The translations under genes were made by a program, and so were the position numbers. Of a stretch of DNA of 64,000 nucleotides, positions 44,680 to 57,204 are shown one piece after another. Below the pieces are notes generated by a model. That model had not been told where the DNA came from. It saw only the letters and a list, made by a program, of their open reading frames with translations, and did not search any database. This DNA comes from Aphelidium insulamus. Lineage: Eukaryota; Aphelidiomycota; Aphelidea; Aphelidiaceae. The stretch's first letter is position 1; the number at the start of each line of letters is the position of its first letter. The stretch covers positions 62,001 through 126,000 of the forward strand of contig JAZDSV010000023.1 of the NCBI GenBank assembly GCA_036784855.1, in the 5' to 3' direction.

Positions 44680-47298
44680 ATGAAGTTCTCCAAGACGCTC
44701 GAGTTTAATGCGGTGCGCGAATGGTCCGAGCACTACTTGCACTACGAGAAGCTGAAGCATATTATCTACGAGTTGGAGCAGCTGAAGGCGCAGCAGTACC
44801 GCCGTCACCGCCGCCCCTCGCCACCCAAAGAAGGCCATCGCCGGTTCACGGCCAGTGGCGGCGGCGATGAGGAGGAGACCGGTGCACTGTTGGCAGACGG
44901 CGGGAGTGAAGAGTCGCGTCAGCTGCAGGAGAAGAGGCGCGCCTTCTTTGACCTGATCAACAGCGAGGTGGCACGCATCAATGCCTTCTACATCAAGAAG
45001 CAGGGCGAGCTGGCTGTCGATGTGCAGATGCTGGACGCGTCATTGCAGCCGCACCTGGCCTGCATCCCGGGTGATGGTGCTCATGGTGTGGTGGCTGAGC
45101 AAGTTATCGCAATCAATGGCACGGGCATCGATCCTTCTGTCACGCCGCCAGTAGCAGAGACGATACCCAGTGTACCCACCAGTCCACAAGTTCTCAGCGG
45201 CACGTGTGGCTACGTAAAGCGTGGAGAACTTGCCAAGCACGCGCGCGACATCTACATCAACCTGTGCAGTCTGAAAGACTTTGTCATACTAAACTACACC
45301 GGACTGACAAAGATCCTCAAAAAGTATGACAAGGTGCTGGGGGAGAATGTGCGCCCGCGCCTGTTGCCCGTCATTCAGTCGGCCACATTCTGGCGACGCA
45401 ACTCGGACGCCACGCTGCACGCCGAATTGAATGAACAGATTGACCGGTGTGTGGCCGTGTACGCCATGGCCGCTTGCGACAACAGCTTTGAGCAGGCGGC
45501 CTCCGAGCTGGGCAGCTACCTGCGCGAGTTTGTTGTGTGGCAGCGCAATACCATCTGGCGTGACATGGTGGGCGAGGAGCGTCGAGTGACCGCGTCCGGT
45601 CTCTCCAAGCGGATGGCGGTGCCGCGCGCGGTGCCCATAATGCGTGTCCGGCTGCCTGCTTTTGGCTTGGTGGAGGTGCGGACGCAGTATGTCAAGCTGG
45701 TGGTGTCTATCGTGATACTGGTGGTCGTGCTGCTTGCCTCGCCGCTGCAAAATATTTATCAAAATCGGTGTCTGGCGCTGCTCCTATTTGCCGCAGCCCT
45801 TTGGGCCAGTGAGGTTAGTTGTTGTACTATATCTTCATGGCTATATCTTCATGACCATAACTTCATGACATCATTAAATATTACTCTTGTATCTGCTGTT
45901 AACTGGCATGACGCTAATAATTAGGCACTGCCACTGTATGTCACCGGAATCATGATACCAATGCTGACGGTGGTGCTGGGAATCTTGCGGCATGAGATCA
46001 TCAACGAGGACGGTTCGGTTGGACGCGGCGCAGCAATGACCGCGGCCCAAGCAGCCAAATTTATCTTCTCGGAAATGTTTACCTCGGTCATCATGCTCAT
46101 GTTGGGTGGCTTTAGTATTGCGGCCGCGCTGAGCAAGTACGACATCGCCAAACGCATGGCTACCATAATGCTGGCTCGTGCCGGCACAAACTCCAACTAC
46201 ATTCTACTCACCATCATGCTGGTGGCCACCTTTATGAGCATGTGGATTTCAAACGTTGCAGCACCCGTGCTGTGCTTTTCCGTCATACAGGTAAGTTTAG
46301 TGTATGTACTACCTTATCCTGACAGATTCGTAGCCGTTGCTGCGCACACTGGAGCCCGGGAATCAGTTTGCCAAAAGTTTGGTGATGGGAATAGCGCTGG
46401 CGTGTATGTTTTGCTCTCCAGAAAATCATTTGCTCACCTTTCAGCCAATATTGGCGGCATGGTAACTCCGATTGCAAGTCCGCAAAACACATACGCCATG
46501 GGTATTTTGAATCCAACAGTGTCGTGGCCGGCGTTTTTAGCGCTCACTATACCGTTGTCGTTGCTGGCCGATTTAATTGGTTGGGCAATACTGATGGCAC
46601 TGTATCGGCCGTACCGCTGCACTCCTCGCGTTCAACCTATTCGCGCCGTGCATGAACCGCTCACCTACACTCAGTATTACATTGTTGGCGTCACGCTGGC
46701 CACAATTGGTTTGTGGTGTGCCGAGTCGGCACTGAAGGACATTTTCGGTACTGCGGGCGTCATTGCCATTGTGCCCATCATTGCATTTTTCGGAGCGGGC
46801 ATTCTGAACAAAGACGACTTTAATAGCTTTTTGTGGACAGTTGCTATACTGGCCATGGGCGGTACTGCGCTCGGATCCGCCGTCAAGAACTCTAGCCTCC
46901 TCACTACGATCGCCAGTGCAATTGGTGATGTGCTGGACGGCCAGTCGTTGTGGGTTGTGCTTACGACGTTTTGCTCACTAACGCTGGTCGCCGCAACGTT
47001 TATCTCACATACCGTGTCCGCCATGATCATATTGCCTATTGTGCAGGTGGTTGGGTTGACTCTGCCCGGCGATCATGCCAACTTGCTTGTGTTGGGCACA
47101 ACAATGCTTTGCTCCGGCGCGATGGGACTCAGTGTCTCGGGATTCCCCAACATTTTTGCCGTCTCCATCGAAGATCAAACTGGTCAGCCGTACATAAACA
47201 GCAGCGACTTTTTAAAGGCTGGCATACCGCTGTCTGTGGTCGTTTTGCTGCTGACCGTGTCTATTGGCTACGGCCTGCTACTTGCTCTCGGCATGTAG
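44680..47298 (+). CDS. SPX-domain phosphate/anion transporter, Pho87/90/91-like (807 aa)
   Basis: Low-affinity phosphate transporters of fungi join an N-terminal SPX domain (inositol-pyrophosphate sensor) to a DASS-family (SLC13-type) carrier. Exons are 44680-45813, 45925-46290, 46334-46403 and 46445-47298. SPX: MKFSKTLEFNAVREWSEHYL, YEKLKHIIYELE, and the Lys-rich signature FVILNYTGLTKILKKYDKVL. The transporter half has about 11 hydrophobic segments with FMSMWISNVAAPVL (the SNxxxPxx-type hairpin) and SNIGGMVTPIASPQN, then ATFISHTVSAMIILPIVQ, the second SHT/SNTA-type hairpin. A 70-nt exon and two introns of 41-43 nt sit in the middle. Location is plasma membrane or vacuole. The first intron (111 nt) holds three CTTCATG repeats. 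Confidence 0.93.
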
Positions 47299-47358
47299 AC
47301 GAATACAATATAAACAGCGCTATGGTCAAAGCAACTGCATTTTATTGAAGTTTTACAC

Positions 47359-49558
47359 TCAGTCAATGTCTGCCTCGACTCCAACGTCCAGCTCGTCATC
47401 TACTTCCGGCAAATCATCAAATATTGGCGAAACCGTGGCTGCATGTCGTTCAAGCAGCTGGCAAAAAATATCTGCTTGCTTTCGCAAATATACGGCGTTA
47501 GTGCTTCCGATGCTGCTGGGAAATACATTCGGCGCCATAACAATCGCCAACTTTTTAGCATTCATCCTGTTGGTGTCTTTGTGAGCCACAACGCCAGCCA
47601 GCAAATCAAACAGCCACAGCGCTACATCGCGCGATGGGCCCACGGCAGATTCGAATAGCGAGGTGATGTCTTCGGGCGTCTCACACGCGACTACTTGATC
47701 CACAGTAACTTCGAACAAGCGTTCCGGCAACTCTCGAAACCACACCTGTTGAATGAGAGGGGCCTATTAGATACATCGCTGCATACCTTGATCAGCGATG
47801 TGATGGTATCGCAATTCATTTCATCTAGCCGGAGCTTCTGGTCAAACTGCAACCGCGATGCAACCACTTGCTCCTCATCAACTTGCTTTCTGAATATTTC
47901 TTCATGATCGAGTCCATTCTTCTTCACAAACAGACTGCGAAGAATGGCAAGCGGTTCGGGAACAAGCCGCGGGTGACCCATGGTCACAGTGTCTTCCACC
48001 ATTTGATAATCGCTGAGGGAAGCACCAAAGTTCGACCACTCGCTGCTTATATTGATGGTGAAGAAGTGGCGATACGCGCCTTCAATCTCCAACACAATTA
48101 CTTCACTCATGATGGCCGGACGCTTCAGCTGCAATGTTACAACAACTTCCTCTTTCCCGCCCTATTGTATATCGCTATAAACACATTGTGCAACTTTAAA
48201 GGCAACTCACCTTTAATCTGCCGTTAAGCGGCTCAATCTTTAGCAAGTAGAATGTAGCTTTTTTCTCTGGCGGTTTCAGCGTAAACTTGGGCTTGGCTCC
48301 ACCTATTTGCAGTTAGCTAGCCTCCATATAATCGAGTCATTCCCACTCTTCAGATCAATGGTAAAAGTATCGCGGAGCTCCTTGTTTAGCTTGGCGCGAC
48401 GACCTTTCAGTCCAAAATCTAAATTGTATTTGGACACCTATGAACATCGTTGTCAAGTATGTATGCACAACAATATTTAAAACTAACTAACCTCAACAAA
48501 TGCAATCGAGCTACGGAATGCATCCGTCAAGGTAGTCACACTAGATCGTTTTTGAGAATTCGCGATAGCTGCAACCGTCCCTTGGAATCATAAGGGCAGG
48601 TTTGAACTAATTATCCATTTAACGTACTGTCTGCCAGTATCTCTTGGACTGCGCGTTGAAGATCGGCCATGCGTGATGGCGACACCAAACAGAGAAATTT
48701 GTACAGTAAGTCTTGATCTTTCGGCGCTATAACGCCCTTACACGCCCTGATGATGTATAGTCAGCATGCCGTAAAGATTAAATATTTTATCGTGACCTTT
48801 TAAGAAGGTCAACATAATCACGATCTAGCATAGTGTTAAAGAATTATGTCACGGGTATACATGCGCACCTGCAGGAAGACCGGATGGAGCCGCAACCTTT
48901 AGTCTGTCCGGATCTGAAATATCAATGGACAATGAGTCCATTAGCGGCGAATCTCTAGTAGGCGTGATCAAAGAATCGCCAGTGATGGAATTTGATCGCG
49001 CGCTGCCCAGCTTCAAATTAGCCTCAGACTCGGCGGAACGCTTTGTGGTCAGCCGAAACAGTGACGACCGTCGCGTAACATCTGACACACTGCCGCCGGA
49101 TAGGACAGCTGCACTACTGGACATCGCTTCATCAGCGGTTCCACCTGCAGAGTCTGCGCTGTCAAGGTTGGTGCCAGTGGACCCTAGAGCGGTCGTGCGC
49201 GCCAGAAATGACGAGAATCGGCGAATGGTGCCAGATCTTGCAGCTGCAGATTTTGTTGCAGCTTTTGCCGCTATTCCGGAAGCATTGGGCATCGGCGGCA
49301 CTGTTGGCGGAGTAGACGTAGCCAGACCGGCTTGATCGCCTGGTACTGAAGCAGATATGACGCTAGATGCAGCTAATCCAGTACGAGGCGAGTGGGTGGG
49401 CGCCCGTGGAAAAAGGTCCAGCAACATCTGCACCGACATATGCTCCCCCGCCACATCATTCGACGTCAATAGAGCCTGCAGTGGCATTTCCCTGCACTGG
49501 AGTCAGCTAGTCACACCCTGGTGGATCATGGCGCTCGCCTGATCGACAGTGCGGCCAT
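47359..49558 (-). CDS. ASH-domain RhoGAP protein (about 607 aa)
   Basis: GTPase-activating protein for Rho-family GTPases. Exons (minus): 49539-49558 (tentative, GC donor), 48869-49491, 48797-48824 (28 nt), 48628-48746, 48492-48580, 48347-48437, 48211-48302, 47787-48161 and 47359-47745. If the tentative first exon is wrong, translation starts at 49487. The first 210 residues are Ser/Thr/Ala-rich. An ASH/MSP-type beta domain follows (ATFYLLKIEPLNGRLKGGKE; VIVLEIEGAYRHFFTINISS), then the RhoGAP domain: LDHEEIFRKQ, with Lys where the catalytic Arg finger (GIFR-x-S/P) allows Arg just before it, TITSLIKVWFRELPERLF and NRMNAKKLAIVMAPNVF. ASH plus RhoGAP recalls OCRL-type proteins and amoebozoan Gac proteins, but no inositol phosphatase is present. 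Confidence 0.85.
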
Positions 49559-50329
49559 GTCGACGATTGAAACAAAAGGTGATGTTTCTTCACCGATTTG
49601 CTTTTACAATATGTGTTGAGTGTGTATGTGTTGAGTAGTGAGCAATAGTGTAAATACATACATAGAGTCGGAATTAACTGTATGTATTGACCATGTATAT
49701 ATATTATGCACAATACATACGAGTAACTGATGGTGTACCAGTACTGGTAGCCGTAGAGTGGACACTTGATAATATCAAAAGTTTATGCGACAGCTCCTCT
49801 ATATCTCTACTGCTCTAACAAAACTGTAACACTACGTCGTACCTATGCATTAATGATTTTAACCTGAATGCAAGAGTTTCATGTGAGTTCGCGCTTCATT
49901 CAATTCATATTCCTTGGCGGGTACATACACTTGGATGAGCAAAAATATAATGAAACGCTTCAAAGCAACACAGAATATTTCTGCAGCCACGAGTGAACAA
50001 CCTATGGACGCTCTGCAGACCCTTCAGCTTTGTGCGTTGTCTACAGAACAAAGGGTTAAGGTCAGGAGATATTCGAACGCTAATTCAGCGGGTTTAAGAG
50101 CGCGACGCTTCGGTCAAATCGGCTAATCGGTTTCTTTGCAGTCGGCCGTTCCGTTTGCGCCCGCTCCGCTTGCCGCCGTCTCGCCCTTACCGCCCCCAAC
50201 TACTCGTTTCTCCCGCGCGTATTGCAGCTCGTTGCGCGGCCTTCATTCTTGCTGCTCTAGTAGTGTCGTTGTACTCTTACCGCTAGTCGCCCACGCATAC
50301 CTGCTGCATCTACCGCCGCCTCCGCCGCG
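49559..50329. other. Divergent intergenic region upstream of RPB1
   Basis: About 770 bp between the RhoGAP gene (minus) and RPB1 (plus). The last about 150 bp are pyrimidine-rich and GC-richer, as expected for the RPB1 5' UTR. Short frames here have no recognisable content. Confidence 0.45.
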
Positions 50330-53300
50330 ATGACGGTCATCTTCCCGCACTCGACGGCGCCGCTGCGCAAGATTCGGCAGATCCAATTTGGCATACTGTC
50401 ACCGGAGGAGACGGTGCGTGTGTGCACCTCTCGCTCCTTCCACCTTCTCGCTGACCTGGGTTGCGTGCAGAAGGCCATGTCGGTGGTGAAGATCGAGTAC
50501 CCGGAGACGTACGAGAACGGCCGGCCAAAATGGAATGGCCTCTTGGATCCGCGCATGGGGACCATTGACCGCAACCAAAAGTGTCTGACGTGTCAAGATA
50601 ATATGAATGACTGCCCGGGGCACTTTGCCCACATTGAGCTGGTGAAGCCCGTGTTCCATATTGGTACGTATTTGTCACCGTAACTATTGTATATGTTGTA
50701 CTGACACTCCGCCCATAGGCTTCCTGGCCAAGGTACTGGAGTCTGCGACCATTCATGCTTGCTCATCTGTTGCGCTTGCGTAGGTCAAGAAGATTCTCGA
50801 ATGCATTTGCGTGTCTTGCGCCAAAGTCAAAATGGACGAGGTAATTGGGCAACCAACTTCGTCATGCCCTCTAAACATATCTTTCTTGTAGAGTGACCCG
50901 CGTTTTGCTCGCGCCCAGCTAATCAGGGACCCCAAACGGAGGTTTAACGAAGTTTGGAAACTTTGCAAGTCGCGCATGATATGTGAGGGTGGCGAAGAGT
51001 TTGCAGATGATGTTCCTGGCGGCCCTGATGGCGACAACAAGAAGAAGTCGCATGGTGGCTGTGGCAGCCGGCAGCCAACTATTCGGCGGGACGGTCTAAA
51101 GTTTGTCGCCTCGTACAAGGCAGGCGGCTCAGCAGAGGTAACGTCGCGTCAATTGAACTCTCATATATATTTAATTGATGCAGGATTCCGGCGAGCCCAC
51201 AAAGCAGACGCTGACAGGGGAGCGTGTGCATGCCATATTGAAGCGGATTTCAGATGAAGAGTGCGTGAAGCTTGGACTGGATCCGGAGTGGGCGCGTCCG
51301 GACTGGTTTTGCATAACAGTGCTGCCGGTACCGCCGCCTGCGGTTCGGCCGTCCATCCATGTAGATGGATCGTCGCGCGGTGAAGATGATTTGACGTATA
51401 AACTCGCCGACATCATTAAGGCGAACTCTAGCCTTCAGCGTCACGAGTCGGAGGGGTCCCCGTCTCACATCATCAGTGAATTTGAGCAGCTGTTGCAGGT
51501 TGGTTGAATTAGTTTATGTTTACTGGTATTGTTCTCACGTCTCAGTACCACGTGGTCACGTATATGAACAATGACGTGTCGGGAATGCCGCAGTCTATAC
51601 AAAAAACGGGCAGACCGGTATGTTTTGCCTTTCGCTAATGTGAGCATTTTTGAGCCCAGTGCTCAATGTGTACGCATTTGTCAGCTTAAATCTATCCGCG
51701 CCCGGCTGAAAGGCAAAGAGGGACGGTTGCGTGGTAATCTCATGGGGAAGCGTGTGGACTTTTCTGCACGTACTGTCATCACGGGTGATCCAAATTTGTC
51801 GTTGGACGAAGTCGGCGTGCCCAGATCCATTGCGCGCACGCTAACATTTCCGGAGATCGTGACACCGTACAACATGGCACAGATGCAGGAGCTGGTGCGC
51901 AATGGGCCGAACGAACACCCAGGCGCCCGATTTATCATCCGCGAGAATGGCGATCGCATTGATTTGAGAAACAATATGCGCGGCGGTGACGTGCAACTAA
52001 ATATTGGCGACCGTGTAGAGCGGCACATTCGCGACGGCGACATTGTTCTTTTCAATCGGCAGCCATCACTGCACAAAATGTCCATGATGGGTCATAGAGT
52101 GCGCGTGATGCCATATTCTACGTTTCGACTCAACTTGTCGGTGACGACGCCGTATAACGCCGACTTTGATGGTGACGAGATGAACTTGCATGTGCCGCAG
52201 TCGTTCGAGAGCCGAGCCGAGATCAGCGAGCTGTGCCTGGTACCGAAACAGATTGTCTCACCTCAGTCAAATCGACCGGTCATGGGAATTGTGCAGGATA
52301 CTCTGTGCGGTTAGTAATGTATCATTATGCCTCATGATTTACTTATCTTTTACAGGAGTGCGCAAATTTACAAAACGCGATACGTTTCTGCCACTCGAGC
52401 TGGTGATGAACATTTGCATGTGGATTCCAGACTGGAACGGACTGATACCCGAGCCAGCCATTCTTAAGCCAGTGCCGCTATGGACAGGCAAGCAGATGCT
52501 CAGCATGATTGTGCCGCCCGGAACAAACTTAATCGGCTTCCACTCGACACATCCCGACAATGAGGATACTGACATTTCCCCTGGTGACACTAAAGTCATT
52601 ATCCAAGACGGCGAAATCGTGTGCGGTATAATCTGCAAAAAGACAGTGGGCACATCGCAGAATTCTCTTATACACATTATCTGGAATGAGCATGGACCGG
52701 AAAAGACTCGCGATTTCTTCAACGGCTGTCAGGCCATTGTCAACTTTTGGTTGTTGCAAAATGGATTCAGCATAGGCATCGGCGACACCATTGCCGACGC
52801 ATCCACCATGTCGACCATCACTAGCGCCATTTCAATGGCCAAAATTAATGTGGCCGAGATTATTGTTCAGGCGCACCAGAACAAGCTGCAGTGCCAGCCC
52901 GGTATGACAATCAGGGAGACTTTTGAAAGCAAGGTCAATCAAGAATTGAACAGAGCGCGCGATGTTGCCGGGTCCAGTGCGCAAAAATCGCTACGCGAGA
53001 GCAATAACGTTAAACAAATGGTAATTGCCGGCTCAAAGGGTTCATTTATCAATATTTCCCAAATGACCGCGTGTGTGGGCCAGCAAAACGTGGAGGGGAG
53101 ACGTATTCCGTTTGGATTCAAGTACCGCACTCTGCCACATTTCACCAAAGACGATTATAGTCCGGAGTCACGCGGTTTTGTGGAGAATTCATACCTGCGT
53201 GGTTTGACTCCGCAAGAGTTCTTTTTTCACGCGATGGGTGGCCGTGAGGGTCTGATTGATACGGCGGTTAAGACCGCTGAGACTGGTTACATTCAGCGTC

Positions 53301-56300
53301 GTCTCGTTAAAGCACTTGAGGATGTCATGGTCAAATATGATGGTACTGTGCGCAATGCCAACGGTCACATACTTCAGTTCTGTTACGGGGAGGATGGTAT
53401 GGACGGCATGGCAATGGAGCGACAAAACCTGGATCACTTGCGGCTCTCGGACGAGAAATTTCGCCGCAAGTTCCGCATTGATGTTACCGATCCGCAGTGT
53501 GGGATTGCTTCCAACATTGTTGAGAGTCAAATTTACCGTATGTACTTGTATTTTCATGCTCGCATGTAATAACATTTCCACAGATGAAATGATAACCGAC
53601 AGTGCCGTTCAAGTGCGACTGGATGAAGAGTTCCAGGCGTTGGTCACAGATCGGCGGCTGCTCCGGGAGCAAATATTTAAAAAAGGCGACAGCCAGTGGC
53701 CTCTTCCGTGCAATATTCGCCGTCTTATTTGGAATGCGCAAAACATTTTTCGGATTGATCGGCGAAAGCCGACTGATTTGCGACCTGTGGAGATTATTGA
53801 CGGTGTAAATAGTCTGTCGCAACGGGTGACTGTTGCACGCGGCGAAGACACCATCTCGAATCAGGTTCAGACTAATGCCACACTGCTGTTCAAGATTCTG
53901 CTGCGGTCTTCACTGGCTTCTCGCCGCGTACTGGAAGAGTATCACTTGACCTCGGCTGCGTTCCAATGGGTTCTTGGAGAAATTGAGTCGCGCTTTGCTC
54001 AGTCGTTGGTTGCGGCCGGCGAAATGGTTGGCACCGTTGCGGCTCAGTCGATCGGTGAGCCTGCCACCCAGATGACGCTTAACACTTTTCATTATGCCGG
54101 TGTCTCGTCAAAAAACGTCACCTTGGGTGTGCCTCGGTTAAAGGAGATTATAAACGTTGCCAAGAATAATAAGACGCCGTCCACAACTATATTTCTGCAA
54201 GGCGACTACGGCCGAGACGTGCAAAAGGCTAAGGAAGTGCAGACTTCGATTGAATACACTACTTTGAAGAAGCTGACCGCACGCACCGAGATTTGGTATG
54301 ATCCCGATATTGAAAACACCGTCGTTACGGAAGATCAGGATACCGTGTTCTCGTACTACTCGCTCATGGTCGGCGAAGACTTTAGCCGGTATTCCCCGTG
54401 GGTCCTTCGAATTGTGCTGGATCGACGGAAGCTACTCGACAAAGAAATCAAACCGCAGCTGATTGTGGCAAAGTTGAAGGAGACGTTCAAGAACGATATG
54501 GACGTGTTTTCTAGCGATGAGAATGCCGCCGTACCTGTCATTCGGTGCCGCATAATTCGTGATGATCCGTCGGCCGGAGGAGAAGATGCTGCCGATGATG
54601 ATGAGGAGGATACATTTTTGCGCCGGCTCGAGGGCTACATTCTGAACTCTATTCCGCTGCGCGGTATTCCCAATATTAGCCGTGTGTTCATGGTCGAGAG
54701 GAAGAATGTGCATTTGACACCAAGCGGAGAATACGAGCAGTTTAGTGAGTGGGTTTTGGAGACGGACGGCATCAATTTGATGCAGGTGTTGACAGTAGAT
54801 CATGTGGATGCAAAGCGGACTTACTCCAACTCTGTTGTGGAGGCGATGGAGACGCTGGGTATCGAGGCAGCGCGCGCGGCTTTGCTACGTGAACTTCGAA
54901 ATGTCATTGAGTTTGACGGGTCCTATGTGAACTACCGCCATCTGGCTCTCTTGTGCGACGTAATGACGCAGAAGGGCCATTTGATGGCTATAACACGGCA
55001 CGGCATCAATCGCGCAGAGACCAGTGCACTCATGCGGTCTACATTTGAGGAAACTGTGGAAATTTTGTTTGAAGCTGCCGCCAGTGGAGAGCTGGATGTA
55101 TGCAAAGGTGTTGCCGAAAACTTGATCCTGGGGCAAATGGCGCCACTGGGAACCGGCGAGTTTAATTTGCTGTTGAATGAACCGATGCTGCACCAGGCGC
55201 CTATGCGCATGGACTGGAATCCGGTGCCAAATATGGACCAGAAAGCATCGGTCATGATGGGCGGCATGACTCCGGGTGGCATGACTCCATACATATCGTC
55301 TGAAAAGACTCCGTGGTATGCAGCGCCGGCTCCGGGTGCAATGGAAGCTGCCTTCTCGCCGCAAATTGAACCTGGCGCTGGTGGCTACGGCATGCAAATA
55401 GGTTACAGTCCAATGTATGCACCGAAAACGCCAGACTACGTTGTGCAAAGCCCTGGATATGCACCTGCCAGTCCTTCGTACAGCCCCCAGAGCCCGGGAT
55501 ACTCACCGACTAGCCCTGGCTATTCACCTACCAGTCCGGGATATTCGCCAACAAGTCCTGCATACAGTCCTACTAGCCCGTCATACTCACCCACAAGTCC
55601 GGCATACTCGCCAACGAGCCCCGCGTATTCGCCTACGTCGCCGTCTTACTCGCCGACAAGCCCCGCGTATTCACCGACCAGTCCCTCATACTCTCCAACC
55701 AGTCCGAGCTATTCACCGACCAGTCCGAACTATTCGCCTACTAGTCCGAGCTATTCGCCGACTTCTCCGTCCTACTCGCCGACCAGCCCGTCATACTCGC
55801 CAACGTCGCCGTCCTATAGCCCTACTAGTCCGTCATACAGCCCGACATCACCGTCATACTCCCCGACGAGTCCATCATACTCGCCGACATCGCCATCATA
55901 CAGTCCGACCAGCCCGTCGTACTCACCGACATCGCCGTCCTACTCCCCGACGAGTCCATCATACTCGCCGACTAGCCCGTCCTATTCGCCGACAAGCCCG
56001 GCATACAGTCCAACCAGTCCGCAGTACAGCCCGACATCTCCGGCATACTCACCAAATAGCCCGGCATACTCGCCAAATTCTCCAGCGTATAGGTGCGTGC
56101 ATGTAATGTCAGTAATTTACCTAATCAATTGATGCATGCTCTGTAGCCCATCATCCCCTGCATACCAACCGGGACAAAGCGCTGCCGCCCCGTCAGCCCT
56201 CCCCAACGGTGATGGCCATCTGAATAATACTGCAGACGCTGCCGCACAACAGCAACGGCAACAACAGCAATCTGGACGAAAGAATCAGCAGCAGAACAGA

Positions 56301-56303
56301 TAA
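50330..56303 (+). CDS. RPB1: RNA polymerase II largest subunit RPB1 (1,817 aa)
   Basis: Eleven exons: 50330-50413, 50471-50663, 50719-50732 (14 nt), 50784-50840, 50892-51137, 51184-51498, 51546-51617, 51685-52309, 52356-53537, 53584-56092 and 56147-56303. The clamp zinc site ([15 protein letters not shown]) is early. The catalytic magnesium loop [10 protein letters not shown] lies near residue 485, the bridge/trigger region includes [17 protein letters not shown], and funnel blocks such as [20 protein letters not shown] are intact. The C-terminal domain has about 31 heptads, most of them exact YSPTSPS or with A, G, N or Q at position 7. The last intron splits a heptad, and a Gln-rich tail of about 45 residues follows the heptads. 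Confidence 0.99.
55459..56161 (+). repeat. CTD heptad-coding repeat (about 31 x 21 bp)
   Basis: Degenerate 21-bp repeats coding the RPB1 C-terminal domain. Ser codons vary (TCN and AGY), so the DNA repeat has drifted while the peptide is kept, which indicates selection on the protein. The final heptad is completed across the intron 56093-56146. Confidence 0.95.
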
Positions 56304-56477
56304 ATGCCACTGGCATGAACAGAAGTGCATAAACAGAGAATGGCGTTAACTATGTCCATATTTATCGGTCTAAAAATAGTTCACTGCAGTCTATTTCCGA
56401 ACTGGTTGCAGTGTGCTAGATACACGCGTTATACATAGTCAGCAGATTAATACACCCACACGCACACAGTCAGATAT

Positions 56478-57192
56478 ATGAAGGTGGTCAAGAAGCGCGT
56501 CCATACCAAACGAATTACAAATGACCGAGTGCGACAGGTATGTCGTGCTGCTCACAAGGCCCACTACTTGAACACTAACTAGCATAGGTCACGTTTTCCA
56601 AAAGAAAATTCGGCCTTATGAAGAAGGCGTACGAGATGTCGGTGTTGTGCGGCGTGCAGCTTGGAATCGTGATATTCTCATCCAACAACAAGCTGTACGA
56701 GTTTGCGTCGGACGACATGGACAGCGTGATGATGAAGTACATGACATATGATCGGCCCGACGAAGTTCATAGCAGTGCCGACATTGAGCATGTGCGTTTG
56801 TGCCGCGGTGTGTGCTAGTTGGTAACATATACAATTTCTAGATGTTGAGCAATGGGTACCCCGATGACGAGGGAGACGCCGACGGCGATGATCATCCGGA
56901 TAACCACATATATGACACGGTGTCGGCTGGCACGTCATCCGCCACTTCGCCGCGCAGGTCCCCGCTGTCAGTGAGCACCTCGGCGTGGCAATCTGATCCC
57001 GCATCCGTGGTAATGAGTATATTATTCAATATTTATTGCAGTATTTTACCACCGTGTTCACAGGCACCGCAGACCACGGAACAAGGCGATGCTGCGACTA
57101 CCGACGAGGCTCAACGCGCTGCATCAGAGTCCACAGCTTCGACGACAGTATTAGTTTCTCCCGACAAGAAGGGCAAGAAACGACGCCCTTGA
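56478..57192 (+). CDS. MEF2-type MADS-box transcription factor (186 aa)
   Basis: Exons are 56478-56537, 56588-56791, 56842-57009 and 57064-57192. The MADS box is KKRVHTKRITNDRVRQ (exon 1) joined to VTFSKRKFGLMKKAYEMSVL and QLGIVIFSSNNKLYEFASDD. It is followed by a MEF2-like extension (MDSVMMKYMTYDRPDEVHSS), which places it in type II rather than SRF/Mcm1. An acidic patch (DDEGDADGDDH) and a Ser/Thr-rich tail end in KKGKKRRP. The third intron is 54 nt, in frame and without a stop, so its retention would add 18 residues. In fungi, type II MADS factors (Rlm1/Smp1-like) act downstream of the cell-wall integrity MAP kinase; that role is inferred. The stop lies 12 bp from the end of the convergent Mct1 gene. 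Confidence 0.92.
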
Positions 57193-57204
57193 CGGTGATG
57201 AAAG

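Noticed and set aside
55417-56106. Arg/His-rich ORF in another frame of the CTD repeats
   Set aside because: It is an out-of-frame shadow of the YSPTSPS repeat.
56588-56791. SRF/Mcm1-type MADS factor
   Set aside because: The RKFGLMKKAYEMSVL box and the MEF2-like extension that follows place it in type II; the acidic tail alone resembles Mcm1.
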